Source: Eustoma russellianum (lineage: Eukaryota; Streptophyta; Magnoliopsida; Gentianales; Gentianaceae). Taken from it: a DNA stretch of 64,000 nucleotides. The notes under the pieces are model-generated. The model did no database searches, had not been told where the DNA came from, and worked only from the letters and a program-made list of their open reading frames with translations. The position numbers were made by a program, and so were the translations under genes. Location of the stretch: the NCBI GenBank assembly GCA_036186865.1, contig AP025066.1, forward strand, positions 14,228,504 to 14,292,503, given 5' to 3'. Positions 1-11,467 of the stretch are shown here, in pieces (the first letter of the stretch is position 1; every line of letters starts with the position of its first letter).

Positions 1-942
1 CATATATCAAAATTGTGTAACATACTAACCAACCATAATGATAATAAAACCTCTTTTATTGATAACAAATGCATAACATAAATATCCAAATCATGGCCTA
101 AGGCACATACACTAACACAATTGACTTGGGGGTTTTGTTTAGGGTGTTAATTTGTTGTAAAGGATCTGATTTGGGGTGTAGTAGGGTCGGTTTAGGGCTG
201 TCTTGAGCAAGGTTCAGATGTAGGTTAGGGTTTTGTGTTCAAACGGATTGTGAACTTTGGAATCTGATTTTGTTTGGTAAAATTGGGTTATTGGTGGATC
301 GAAATAGGCTTTTTAGGGTTTGATTTGATGATTTGTGGGGCTGGATGGATGGTAGATGGCGTTTTTTGGGCCGTGGGGTGTAGAATTGGGTGATTAGGGT
401 TTCTTTGGCTATTAGGATTAATATGTTCTATGATCAACACTTGAACAACGAAATCAATGCATGAATTCAGTCACCAAATGAGAATTAAGACAGACAAGAT
501 CACAATTAACCAAAAGCTTCGACAGTAACAAGATTAATTATGACCATTTGGTTTTTTGGAAGTAGTAACGCAATCTGTAGCGGCAGAATATTTAAGCTAT
601 ATGGAAATCCTAACGTTTAAGTTTGAGCAACTAAAAGATCAGGTCTTTAGACATGTAACACGCACAAAGTGACGGAAAATTGACTTAAGATAAAGAACAA
701 TTGAATGGAATGCAAGACTGGGATTGTAACCTAAAAATTTTTAGCTTTTGACACTTACTATAGGACACGATTTTTGTGACTTTTTGGGGACTTAAAGATG
801 CAATTTTTTGTGGGTTTTATGACTCTTGAAAACATGTGAGAATGGGAGAAGATGACACAAAAAAATTTAGAATGGAAAAAGATGTAAACTAAAAATGCAA
901 CATATAGAAGGAATGGAGTGACCTTTGCTCTGATACCAAGAT
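1..942 (-). other. Leader of a CRM-like element, running off the window
   Basis: Read on the minus strand, this follows the LTR at 943-2153 and its primer binding site, so it is the untranslated leader of an element continuing to the left. It closely matches the leader at about 13200-14172, for example the block around 425-540 against 13676-13790. The part at 1-420 is rich in degenerate TAGGGT-like words on the + strand. No coding region is seen. Confidence 0.6.
927..938 (-). other. Primer binding site (initiator tRNA-Met type)
   Basis: On the minus strand this reads TGGTATCAGAGC, four bases after the LTR end. It is the usual plant initiator-Met primer binding site and fixes the orientation of the LTR at 943-2153. 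Confidence 0.8.
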
Positions 943-2153
943 TGATGCATGCATGTGGGCTTGATCCACTCTTCCACCTTCCAACTCCTCCTCCCAACGG
1001 TTTAGGCACAAGGAAGACACCTTCCCCTTGCCTCCTTTGAGTAGAAGTCGCTGGTTGTGAGCAACACCAATGACTTCAAGTGGTATCTTGTAGGCAAGCT
1101 CTTCAAAGGACTCTTCTAGGCAGCACTTTAAGCTATGCAAACACCCTCAAAAATGCTTAGCTTTGAAGGTTATTAACCTTGATTTTTAGTGCAAAATCAG
1201 AAAAACAAGTCTTCACAAAAAGGAGAAGAAAACCGAAATAATTTTGATTCAAATCCAAGCTGCTTAATACTCGGGCGAACAAGGCCTTACTTATGCTGAA
1301 TTTTGCTAGATAACAAGAGTCCTAGATGGATCAAATTCCATCTTAAAAGTCCATCAAAAGTTTGAATAAAAACAAGCCACAATTCGAAATAAAATTTAAA
1401 CGTGGCTAAGCTAACTATCTTGACTTCAGGTTTGAATTGTTGTTTTGATCTTCCTTCAGCCGAGCTTGGAAATAACAATCAGAAGACTTGCTGATTGAAT
1501 TTTGAAGTTGGAATAGACTTGGAGATGACTTCCAAAAGTTGGCTGAATTTTAAGCTTAAATTGCCTATGAATTTGAATTCAAATTTGCTTCATCTTGATC
1601 ATCTTCTTGGCCAGCCCCCTTTGATGTTTTTAGTGTTGATATGCTTGTCTTTATCTTGTTAGAGTTAATCTTCAAATAGCCTTTCAAACCATGCGTTTAT
1701 TTGGGAAAAGATTAGGACAATATTCTTTAAGGCAAACATTCCCAGGATAGACATTCTTTATGACAAAAATTCTCTAGGACAAACATTCTTGGAGACAACA
1801 TTCACTTGAAATATTCTTTTGAACATTCTCTTGAACATTCTTCTTTGTCTTTCAAGATATCATCATCCCTTTTAAACTCGAGATTTCTTTCACGCCATCA
1901 AGTCTCATACAAGGTAAAGTTATGAAAACAAGAATCATTAGTAAATGAGATAAAACAACAAGAAAATGCACACACACGCGCGCAAGCTTGCCTAAACGTT
2001 CAAAGTTTGGATTCAAGTAAATGAACCCACTGATCGTTTGTTTCATCTTGCACATGCCTAAAAAAGAAGCTACCAACATCAAAACCAAGTTGTTTGGCCT
2101 TGCTTCTTGTTATAGGGCCAATTACCTCTTGATGGGGTCCTTGATCCGCATCA
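943..2153 (-). repeat. CRM-like LTR (element A, internal copy)
   Basis: A 1211-bp LTR bounded by TGATGC...GCATCA inverted ends. It is homologous to the LTRs at 14189-15232, 19832-21093, 35584-36863 and 43705-44913. It is preceded on the minus strand by a truncated gag and followed by a primer binding site and leader, so it acts at once as the end of one internal region and the start of another. It holds imperfect repeats of a GAATGTTTGTCC-like word (about 1710-1850). Its U3 retains a reading frame related to the C-terminal tail of pol. Confidence 0.8.
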
Positions 2154-2155
2154 AT

Positions 2156-2644
2156 TTCCCACTCTAAGTATTCATCCGCATTACTTTTACCATAAAATGT
2201 CAGAATGCTGATTTTTATTCTTAAGAAATCATCATCTTGGAGATAAAGGAGATTGCGACGTCTTTGATAACCACGGGGAGGGTAGTCATCATAGTCATTC
2301 TCATCCTGTTCAAATGGATTATAACCATCATTATACCTTCTCTATGGGTTTCTTCTTGGGGATGGTTGAGGTACAAACCTTCGTGGCTCAATGGCAGGCT
2401 GTTTTTGACTTTCTGCTTCAGGTTCTTCTTGTGTAGACCCTCTTGTTTGATGTGTAGGGGCAGACCTACTTGTTCCTTGCCCCTCAATTTTGTTCAACCT
2501 CTCATGTAGGTCATTTAACTTAGTCATGTGCATCGTTTGATTGTTTCAGATCGTTTGCAACATTTGAGTGACTTGCTCCAATGTAACCTTGGGTCTTTCA
2601 ACCTCGTTTGACCTACTTGCTAAATTTTGAGTTGTAGAATCCAT
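2156..2644 (-). pseudogene. gag: Truncated Gag of CRM-like element A
   Basis: Gag is the structural protein that packages retroelement RNA into cytoplasmic particles. The minus-strand frame starts at the ATG at 2644-2642 and matches the N-terminal part of the Gag of element C (39278-39770), including the shared EPRRFVP motif and the region up to EYLEWE. One in-frame TGA follows about 30 codons into the gene, and a frameshift lies near 2345, so the gene is dead. It ends exactly at the LTR boundary at 2153. The capsid core, zinc knuckle, protease, reverse transcriptase and integrase are all absent. Identification rests on collinearity with C; I am fairly sure of it. Confidence 0.65.
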
Positions 2645-3148
2645 ATTATACCTAGAAAAATGAAAAACAACAAAGGAAACAACACTACAAAAACAAAAAA
2701 ACTTAACGGGTTAGTGAAAACAAAATATGTTGCACATTCTTCTAACTTTCTTTCCACTCTCTTACCACCTTGTTTCTGGACCAATCTGAGTCTCATAAGG
2801 GTCAAAGAGAGTAACAAAGATGGGTGTATGCCAAGCCTTTCTCCATTGGATCCGGTATTGCGCGCTTTTGCACAATTTGGCTCCAAACTTTGCCAAACTG
2901 TTTTGAACACTTGCTATACTCAATTAGGCCAATATTCCAGCTAAAAAACTTCCAATGATGCCAAAATGGTGATCAAATAGTACCAAGAAGATGCCAAAAT
3001 CGAGGGTTGCATTAACCTACTTTTGCTCACAATTTGCACCAAAACGGTACCAAATCACTCCAAAATGGATTCAGATAATAGGAACACCAACTTGAACAAC
3101 TCAACTAAGAATCAAAGAAGTGATGAGACCAAAATGATGTTAAAGGAT
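2645..3148 (-). other. Gag-proximal leader of element A, left of the Copia I insertion
   Basis: Untranslated leader immediately upstream of gag on the minus strand. It is similar to 63260-63800 in NA3, including a shared CTCTTACCACCTTGTTTC block. It is interrupted at 3153 by Copia I and resumes at 12788. Confidence 0.6.
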
Positions 3149-3153
3149 GAACC
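3149..3153. repeat. Target site duplication of Copia I, left
   Basis: GAACC here equals GAACC at 12783-12787, directly outside the TG...CA ends of Copia I. Confidence 0.85.
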
Positions 3154-3349
3154 TGTTGGATTATAAAATGTTTTGATGATGTTAAAAAGATGTTTTAAAA
3201 GGGCTAAAATGGAATTTCACATTTTGAGTTTGAAGCAAATTGAGAAAAACACATTGCGAGACGTAAATCTCTCATGGATCGGTTGAAGTATCCATCAGCC
3301 CCTCAGGGAGGCACATGGATCAATCCATGTGAAGTTTTGTAAATGTTTG

Positions 3350-3560
3350 AGCTCTCAGATCAACGTAAATCTCTCAGCCAAGAGACGTGGATCGATCGAC
3401 GTGCTTCTGAGAGACGTCAATCTCTCAGCAAAGGAGATGTCGGCCGATCGACGTCATTCTGAGAGACGTCGGTCTCTCAGCCAGGCGGACGTCGATCAAT
3501 CGACGTCATTCTGAGAGACGTCGATCTCTCAGCACTGGCACGTGGATCGATTAACGTCCC
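3350..3560. repeat. 52-bp palindromic tandem array in the Copia I 5' LTR
   Basis: GACGT-TTCTGAGAGA landmarks lie at 3398, 3450 and 3502, an exact 52-bp spacing. Each unit carries two inverted-repeat elements: an imperfect CTGAGAGACGTC..CTCTCAG palindrome and a derivative of GACGTCGATCGATCGACGTC. The array lies 270-480 bp upstream of the LTR TATA box, where Sireviruses carry palindromic motifs. GACGTC is also the core of plant bZIP C-box sites; binding here is inference. Confidence 0.8.
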
Positions 3561-3826
3561 AGAAGTCAAAATTTTTTGAACGTTGGAACAAAATCCAAGG
3601 GAGATCTATGATGTTTTCTCTCTCCAATCTTGCTCAAATTTCTTGTGGACTTTAACCCAACATACTACATGCTTCTTTGACTATTTTAACCATGTCTAAG
3701 ATTCTCTAGGATGGCTATTCAAGATCAAATCACTCCGTAGGTTGGCTAAAGACTATTTGGACATTATTTTGACATTTTTGAAGATGAAGACTTAGTGGAG
3801 AGCCTAAAAAACGTGGTCAACTTCAT

Positions 3827-3836
3827 CTATAAATAG
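3827..3836 (+). promoter_or_regulatory. TATA box of the Copia I 5' LTR
   Basis: CTATAAATAG lies in mid-LTR, downstream of the palindromic array and before a region duplicated in the other LTR (TATA at 12142-12150). This placement fits the U3/R boundary promoter. Confidence 0.65.
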
Positions 3837-4479
3837 AAGAGGCTTGGATGAGGCAAATACACACTTTCAATATCATCTAGCTTCATTTTTCATTGTTGTA
3901 TAGTTCTCTCATACTTGTAAATTTGCTTAAAGGTTGTTAAGCTTTTCTTTGTTCTTCATTGTTGTATATTGAGAGATAGAGAGTCAAGCACAAGAGGAAC
4001 CATAACTATTTGATCTCTTGCTTGTGCTTAGACTAGTGAGAAAGTGTGAACCTTACTATATTTCTTCAACCTACTGTGAGAAGTTCTTGAGGGAACTTTG
4101 TTGAAGTTGTGAGGTAGCAAGAAATTGTTCTTGCTAAAGAGCTGTAGTTGCTGTAGTTGCACAAGTGTGGTTTGTGCAAGAAGTTGCTGTTGTTGTTGCT
4201 TACACTAAGTTGTTAGTGTAAGTGTTGCTGTGGTTGTTCTTATTGCTTTAATAAGAAGAGTAGCTGTTGAATATCCACTTTGGCAACAAAGTGGTAGTGG
4301 AGTAGAATCATTTACGATTCGAACCACTTTATATTCGGTGTACACATCCATTACTTCTCATCTCCCATTCTTGCTTTGATTTTGAATTTCTTTTGAATTG
4401 AGCCAAACAAGAAAATTCCGCAAAAAGTGCCAAACACTCTATTCACCCCCTCTCTAGAGTGTGTTTCGGACCTAACAAT

Positions 4480-4492
4480 TGGTATCAGAGCC
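4480..4492 (+). other. Copia I primer binding site
   Basis: TGGTATCAGAGCC, two bases after the LTR end; complementary to the 3' end of initiator tRNA-Met. Confidence 0.9.
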
Positions 4493-4540
4493 AAACCTTG
4501 ATTGCTTGGCCTATCTTTGCAAGTAGCAAGGTTAAAGATC

Positions 4541-6159
4541 ATGGCAATGACAACCTCAACCTCAACCTCTTCATCTCACACTTCATCTCCTAATCCTACT
4601 GCACTATTTTCCAGATCAAACACTAGAGGACCTATGTTTGATGCCCAAAATTATTCTTTGTGGAAATTTCAAATGATCAATCATTGGAAAGGCTATGGAT
4701 TTGATATATGGAGAGCTATTGTCAAAGGAATTAAAGTTCCTATGGTTACCAACTCAAAAGGAGAATCAATGTTCAAAGATGAGGATGACTACACCGACGA
4801 AGAGAAGATAAAATTTTCCATAATGGTAAAGCATTCGATATTCTCTCAAGTGCTCTTACCACCACCGAGCTCATTAGACTTCAAGGTCTTGAAACAACCC
4901 ATGAGGCATGGAAAAGGTTTGAAATGATACACGAAGGAACTGAGCAAGTAAGAATGGCCAAAAGACTCATGCTCATGAAAGAGTATGAGATGTTCGGAAT
5001 TAAGAGCGGTGAGAAGATTGAGGAAACAATCGACCGATTCACACGAATAGTGAATCAACTCTCAATGGTAGACAAGAAAATCTCAAATGAAGACCTTGTC
5101 TCAAAACTCCTCAACTCCTTGCCAAGAGAATGGACACCTAAAGTCACCGCCATCACCGAATCAAAGAATCTCAAGACTCTTACCGTTGATGAGCTATCCG
5201 GTAATCTTCTTACTCATGAGATTCTTATTGATGAACAAAATAGAATGAACCCTATCAAGACCACACAAACATCACACAAAGGGCTGGTGGTAGAGTCCGA
5301 TGAATCGGATGAGGAAGTTGCCCTTCTAGTAAGAAAATTTAGAAGAATGGCAACTAGAAACAAAGCTCAAGCAAGAAAGTTTTTTAAGAGACCACCTAAA
5401 GAAAAGGAAGCAAGTGAAAATTGCTATAGATGTGGTCGACCCAGTCACTTCATTGCCGATTGTCACGTAAAAGAACAGGAAAAGCAAGCGAAGAAGGTCT
5501 TTCCTCAAAAGAAGAAAGCCCTCAATGCGGAGCTAACCACGTGGGATGACCTCCTTTCCGAATCGGAAAGAGAAGAGAGTGAAGATCAAGGCGCTGGACT
5601 TGTTGCAATAGTTGACAATCCAAAGATTCAACATACTTGTCTCATGGCAATTGAAGATGATCTTGAGGTAAATTCTAATCCTTCAAATTTGCATGATGAA
5701 ATAGGAGATTTGCAAGATGACTTTGAGAAATTGAATTTAAAATATAAGCACTTGAAGAAAGAGTTCAAGAAATGCATCTTAGAAAATAAGAGCTTGCATG
5801 ACAAGAACATTTTGATGTTTCAAGAGCATGACATCATACTCACCATGCATAAAACCGTAGCTCTTGAAAATGTAGAAATTAGAAAAGAATGTGAGAAACT
5901 AAAGTTAGACTTACAAAGACTAACAAATGGTAAAAACAATTTAGACATACTACTTGGAAATCAAAGAATTGGAAATGATAAATCCGGTTTAGGATTTAAT
6001 TCATCACTTTCTTCTATTAAACCTAAGTCCTTAAAGAAAAAGGCAAACAATAGAAAAACACAACAAAATTCATCACCTTCTAAACCAAAGCATGTACCCA
6101 CTTGTTTTCACTGCAACAAACTAGGACATGTGAAGAATGCATGTAGAGCTAGATTTTGA
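4541..6159 (+). pseudogene. gag: Copia I Gag (frameshifted)
   Basis: Gag polyprotein, which forms the retrotransposon particle and binds RNA. The ATG at 4541 follows the primer binding site by about 50 bp. The N-terminal part has the Copia Gag landmark YSLWKFQM. A frameshift near 4820 breaks the gene, and the main frame resumes through 4924-6159. That part contains two CX2CX4HX4C zinc knuckles, CYRCGRPSHFIADC (around 5422) and CFHCNKLGHVKNAC (around 6103), separated by a long charged, probably coiled-coil region. The frame closes with TGA at 6157-6159. Pol follows in the +1 frame, as in Copia II. Confidence 0.85.
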
Positions 6160-6252
6160 AGCACGTATGTTTGGAAGCTTAAGGGTCGACAAACTAACCC
6201 TAAAGGACCCAACCATCAAAGGGTACCAATGCATACATCTTTTTGTTTTGTA

Positions 6253-9200
6253 GGCTCTCAAGATAAATGGAGTAGCCAAAGAAGAAGGAACCAAATGGCT
6301 TATGGACATCGGATGTTCAACGCACATGATCGGAGACAAAATGTTGTTCACCAAGCTCAAGCTCCAAGATGGTGGAACGGTGCATTTTGGCAATGGGAGA
6401 GCCAAAATCCTTGGACATGGAGAAATTGGTAACTCTTCTTTTAATGTTAATAATGTACTATATGTAGAAGGTCTTAAGTATAATTTGATAAATGTTAGCC
6501 AACTATGTGATGCTAATTTTCAAATTGAATTTGTGAAAAGAAAATGTGTTGTGAAAAGAACGACAAGATTGTTTTTGAGGCTATACGTAAAAATGATATT
6601 TACAAATTTAGCACACATGATTTGATATCACAAAATGTTTCTTGCCTAGTTGCCAAAAATGATTTGACTCAACTATGGCATAGACGACTTGGACACATTA
6701 GTTTTAAAAATTTCAAAGAGATTTGCAAAAATAAAAAAGTACAAGGTCTTCCAAAATTAAATTTTGAAAACCATGGCTTATGTGACACTTGTCAAAAGAC
6801 AGCTTGTTAAAACAAGCTTCAAGCCCAAAAGTGAAATCTCCACCACTAAACCTCTACAATTACTTCATATGGATTTGTATGGGGATATTGGTACGGCAAG
6901 TCTAAGTGGAAAACATTACACCTTTGTGGTGGTAGATGACTTCTCTAGGTACACTTGGGTAATGTTCTTAGCTAAAAAGAGTGATGCATGCCAAGAATTT
7001 ATAAATCTTTGTAGGAGACTAAAAAATCAAAGAGAAGATACAATTAAGGAAATTAAGAGTGATAGAGGTGGTGAGTTTGATGGAGAATTTCAAGAATTTT
7101 GTGTATTCAAAGGGTATGGACACAATTTCTCAGCTCCAAGAACTCCTCAACAAAATGGTGTTGCGGAAAGAAAAAATAGAACACTTCAAGAAATGAGTAG
7201 AGCCATGCTAAACGAATTTGAGCCACCCAAATATTTTGGGCCGAAGCGGTAAACACCACTTGTCATGTGATCAATAGAGTTTATTTGAGACCATTTCTAA
7301 AAAAGACTCCTTATGAGCTTTGGAAAGGTAGAGTACCAAATATTGGTTATTTCAAGGTATTTGGTTATAAGTGTTTTATAATTAACACCAAAGATAACTT
7401 GGATAAACTTGACTTCAAAGCGAATGAAGGAATCTTCATGGGTTATGCTCAAAATAGCAAGGCATTTAGAGTATATAATAAAAGAAGCATGAAAGTTGAA
7501 GAATCAATTCATGTCAAGTTTAGTGAACTCATTGAGGATAAATCAAACATTAATGATGATGATGATGATGAAATAATTGAAGTAAGCCATATAGAGAACT
7601 TTGAGAATCCAAAAGGTAATATTGTTATTGACCTTAGGATTGATCCCCTTGAACCTAAGGTGGAAGATGAAGAAGTAGGAGGATATACATCAAATTTGCC
7701 GGATTCATATAAGTATAGGAAAGATCACCCTAAAGAGTTAATATTAGGTGAAACTAGCCAATGCATAATGACTAGGAGAAAATTCAATGAAAATGCCTTC
7801 ATTTCACAAGTTGAGCCTAAAAATATAAAGGAGGCAATAAATGATGAAGATTGGGTATTAGCCATGCAAGAAGAATTAAATCAATTTGAAAGAAGTGATG
7901 TTTGGGAATTAGTTGCTAAACCTAGTGATCATCCCGTAATTGGTACTAAATGGGTATTTAGAAACAAAATGGATGATAAAGAAAACGTCACTAGAAACAA
8001 AGCTAGGTTAGTATCCCAAGGATATAGGCAAGAGGAAGGCATAGACTATGATGAGACTTTTGCCCCCGTAACTAGGTTAGAAGCTATTAGAATGCTATTA
8101 GCATATGCATGCTATAAGGATTTCAAGCTATATCAAACGGATGTGAAATCCGCATTCTTGAATGGAATAATTCAAGAAGAGGTGTATGTGGCTCAACCTC
8201 CGGGCTTTGAAAATCATGATTATCCAAATCATGTATTTAAATTCAAAAAGGCCCTTTATGGACTTAAACAAGCTCCTAGGGCTTGGTATGATAGGTTAAG
8301 TAACTTCCTACTTGAAAATGATTTTTCAAGAGGAAAAGTCGACACTAATCTTTTTATTAAAGAACAAGGAAACCATCAATTGCTTGTTCAAATTTATGTG
8401 GATGATATTATATTTGGTGCTACTAATGATTCTCTTTGTGAGCATTTTGCAAAATGGATGGAAGGAGAATTTGAAATGAGCATGATGGGTGAACTCAACT
8501 ACTTTCTTGGTCTTCAAATCAAGCAAACTCAAGATGGAGTGTATATATCTCAAACGAAGTATACAAAGGATTTGCTCAAGAAGTACAAATTTGAGGATGG
8601 AAGAAGTGTAGGCACACCTATGAGCACAAGTACAAAGCTTGACAAAGACGAAAAAGGAAAACCGGTTGAGGTAACCAAATATAGGGGTATGATTGGTAGT
8701 TTACTTTATTTAACCGCTAGTAGACCGGATATTTTGCATGTTGTGTGCTTATGTGCTAGATTTCAAAGTATGCCTAAGGAATCGCATTTAGTTGCCATTA
8801 AATGTATATTTAGGTATTTGAAAGGAACTTTGAATTTTGGGTTTTTTAAGAGGGTATAGTGACTGCGACTATGCCGGAAATCTTGTTGATAGGAAAAGCA
8901 CCTACGGGACATGCCAATTCCTTGGAGATTGCTTAGTTTCTTAGTTCTCTAAGAAACAAAACAGTGTCTCACTTTCAACGGCGGAATCCGAATATGTATC
9001 GGCCGCTTCGTGTTGTGCACAACTACTTTGGATGATCAACACTTTAAACGATTATAATGTAAGTTTGATAAAGTTCCCATCCTATGTGACAACACCTCAG
9101 CCATAAGTATAGCGCAAAATCCAGTACATCATAGTAGGACCAAACATATAGAAGTGAGGCATCACTTCATAAGGGATTGCGTTCAAAAAGGATTGGTATG

Positions 9201-9312
9201 CGTTGAATTTGTTCCAACAAATGATCAACTAGCGGATATATTCACCAAATCCCTTCCTACTGAGACATTTGAGTCCATTAGAACAAGATTAGGGATGATA
9301 AACAATGTTTAA
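6253..9312 (+). pseudogene. pol: Copia I Pol (protease, integrase, RT, RNase H), decayed
   Basis: Pol copies the RNA and inserts the cDNA. Domains in order: protease with MDIGCSTHM at 6302, where the Asp-Ser-Gly catalytic motif has become Asp-Ile-Gly; integrase zinc finger (HRRLGHIS and CDTC, 6680-6800); integrase core with HMDLYG, SDRGGEF and the Glu in NGVAERKNR; reverse transcriptase in the 530-codon open segment 7267-8859, with KWVFRNKM, TDVKSAFLNG and YVDDIIFG; RNase H from 8860 with LADIFTKSLP, ending at the TAA at 9310-9312. Frame changes lie near 6555, 6790, 7240 and 8850, and a TAG lies in RNase H near 8942. The RT core is intact but the polyprotein cannot be made whole. Confidence 0.9.
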
Positions 9313-9342
9313 ATGGTTAAAATTAAAAATTTCAAAACTCAA

Positions 9343-9460
9343 TATACATGGATCGATCCATGTATCAAAACAAGAGATCGACGTACGTCGATCTCTGACA
9401 TCGATCGATCGACGTACGTCGATCTCTGACGTCGATCGATCGACGACGTCGAATTCTGCA
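9343..9460. repeat. Palindromic GACGT/GATC repeats between pol and ORF3
   Basis: A second cluster of the LTR-type palindromes follows pol. It shows CATGGATCGATCCATG (a perfect palindrome), then two ~40-bp units of CGACGTACGTCGATCTCTGA plus ATCGATCGATCGACG. These are related to, but spaced differently from, the 52-bp LTR array. Confidence 0.75.
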
Positions 9461-9682
9461 ACTTTAAAAACCTCAAAAACGCAAAACCTATCTCATTCCT
9501 ACATTCAACAATAGGCTGAAACCCTAGACTCTCTGCGCCTTCCTCTCCAAAATCATCCCTCTCTTCAATTTCATCTCTAAATCAAGATTTAATTCATCTC
9601 TACTCTTAATTCTTGATTTCCTCTCTTGAATTTCTCCATTTCAACCTAAATTTTTCAATCTCTCAAGCCCCAAATCTCTCAA

Positions 9683-10950
9683 ATGTCTTCAAGAAGCAAG
9701 GACACAACCAAGAGGCCAAGATCCTCTAGGAGTGAAGGAGAAGGGTCAAGCAACCCTTCTCAAGGACAAACATCTCAGCCTAGAAGAAAGCAATCTATGG
9801 ATGAGAGCGAAGGACAAATTCTTATCGGGATTAGAAGTGTGTTTACTCTCTCCAACTTTCCTTGGATCAAAGCCAAAGAAGCCAAGAATGCCTTGACGGA
9901 GCCCATACCCCATGGACATGTAAGGTATATCACTAGACATGCTCAAATATTATTTGATAAATGGGAAGATGATGAGAGAGCCACCATCCCACTCAAATTG
10001 CTTAGAATAAATGATATTCTAAGAAATAATGAATTAAGTCCTATCATTGAGTGGTTATATGTTCAAGAATGGAGGCATATTTGGAATGAAAGAGAGATGT
10101 GCAAAATGTCCACTAGGTATACTAGACTCTTTTATGCCAATTTATGGATTCAATACATAAATGGCCTTCCTTTAGCTCTACATTCCGTTATTGATGGACG
10201 TCACATTAAATGGAATGTTGAAAAAATTTGTGAATTGATTGGTGTCCCAACGAGGGGTATTTTGAGTTTGATGCGTGGAAGTGGGCTGTGGCTCGGTGGA
10301 GAGTCACTGAGGATGAAGTGAAGTCATTCTTAGGCTTCCATCCCACTAAAAACACCAATGATATGCCCTTGGTTTATCGTACCCTTCTTGCCATTGTTAC
10401 ATTTTGTATCAATGGTAAATCTGCCAAAGGGCCAAGTAACCTAGACTTTTACATAGCATACCGCATAGCCAACCGTGAGAAGGTTAACTTTGGGGAGCTT
10501 TTTATGACCAGTTTTATTGAAGCCGCCACCAAACAAAAGAAAGCTCTACCCTATAGTAACCTTATATATAGGATGCTTGTAAAGTCGGGTATTTATGTGG
10601 ATGACACGGATGTTGACGACATCACACACAAGGATTTTTATGATAAAGTTAACATCCAACAAATACTCAAGTCCAGAAAACAAGCAATGAGAGGAAGAGA
10701 ACAAGAGGATGAAGCGGGAGAAGACGAAGGCCTTCCGGACGATGCACCTATTCCTGAACCCGACACTCTAGAAGCAACTACTGGTTTGAGCACAAATTTC
10801 TCTGAACTTCAGGCTCAAGTTACTAGTCTTCAACAGGAGGTTGGTGAGCTTAGAGGCAAAGTGTCCGTACATGAATCAAGATTTGCCAAGCTCAAGGCAA
10901 AGATGAAAGCGTGCATCCCCGGCATAACATTCTCTTCCGATGAAGACTAG
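9683..10950 (+). pseudogene. Copia I ORF3: plant mobile-domain-like protein with C-terminal coiled coil
   Basis: Two overlapping frames, 9683-10321 and 10288-10950, joined by a frameshift near 10265, would make a protein of roughly 420 residues. The N-terminus is Ser/Lys/Arg-rich and low in complexity. The middle, with LFYANLW, a tract ending in CELIGVP, and YRTLLAIVTFCINGKSAKG, resembles in layout the domain annotated in Pfam as a putative plant transposon protein (Transposase_32); that is from memory and untested. The C-terminal ~70 residues carry an acidic stretch and a heptad-like coiled coil (FSELQAQVTSLQQEVGEL). No transmembrane segment or signal peptide is evident. The position matches the env-like ORF of Sireviruses, but the sequence does not look like an envelope protein. 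Function unknown. Confidence 0.6.
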
Positions 10951-11467
10951 GATGTTCTAGCTCGTTTTTTTTTCTAGTTTCTATTTTGCTAGCTTATCGT
11001 TTATGTACTTTCTAAAATGGGTTATTTCTTGGTGATCAATGAAGTAGTTTGGTTTTATATTATCACTGTTTTTTTGATGCTTTCAAAAAGGGGGAGAAAG
11101 TTAGTAATGTTATGGCTATTGCTTATGAGCTAAATTTCTTGATGTTTGATGATTTATATATGCCAAGTTGAGGGAAAAAAATTGATGCATATTATGTGTT
11201 GAGTAATTGATGTATGCTGCATATTTGAGTTAAGAAAATTTAGGAAATTGATGCATGTTTGCTTAAGGAGGAGCTTTTGATGCATAATTATAAAAGGGGA
11301 GCATTTTGATATATTCATTGGATTTGTAAAATTATGTTCACATTGATTATATGAAATGCATATACTTAGGGGGAGATTGAGACTTTTCAAATATGAAACA
11401 TCCAATTAAAATGAAGCAAAAACATCTTTTGAAATCTTGGTTTTGAAATCATCAAAAAGGGGGAGAT
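10951..11467 (+). other. Copia I 3' untranslated region with repeated polypurine tracts
   Basis: Four purine runs of the form AAAAGGGGGAGA occur near 11088, 11290, 11370 and 11455. The last (11455-11467) abuts the 3' LTR and should be the functional plus-strand primer. Multiple tracts are a reported Sirevirus trait. Confidence 0.75.

Larger units (their letters stand above)
3154..4477 (+). repeat. Copia I 5' LTR
   Basis: 1324 bp from TGTTGGATTATAAAATG to CCTAACA, repeated at 11468-12782. The copies differ by scattered changes, many of them C/T or G/A at CpG sites in the palindromic part, and by short indels, for example in the GTTGCTGT-rich stretch near 4140-4200. Confidence 0.95.

Noticed and set aside
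1..420. TAGGGTT-like words suggesting interstitial telomeric repeats (also 13200-13660 and 19160-19560)
   Set aside because: The words are scattered and imperfect, not a tandem TTTAGGG array, and they recur at the same place in retroelement leaders.
3350..3560. Regularly spaced palindromic repeats resembling a CRISPR array
   Set aside because: The setting is a plant LTR; spacers are not unique, the whole 52-bp unit repeats, and the array recurs in the other LTR.
9683..10950. Copia I ORF3 as an envelope glycoprotein
   Set aside because: No signal peptide, membrane anchor or glycosylation-rich ectodomain is seen; only the position matches env-like genes.
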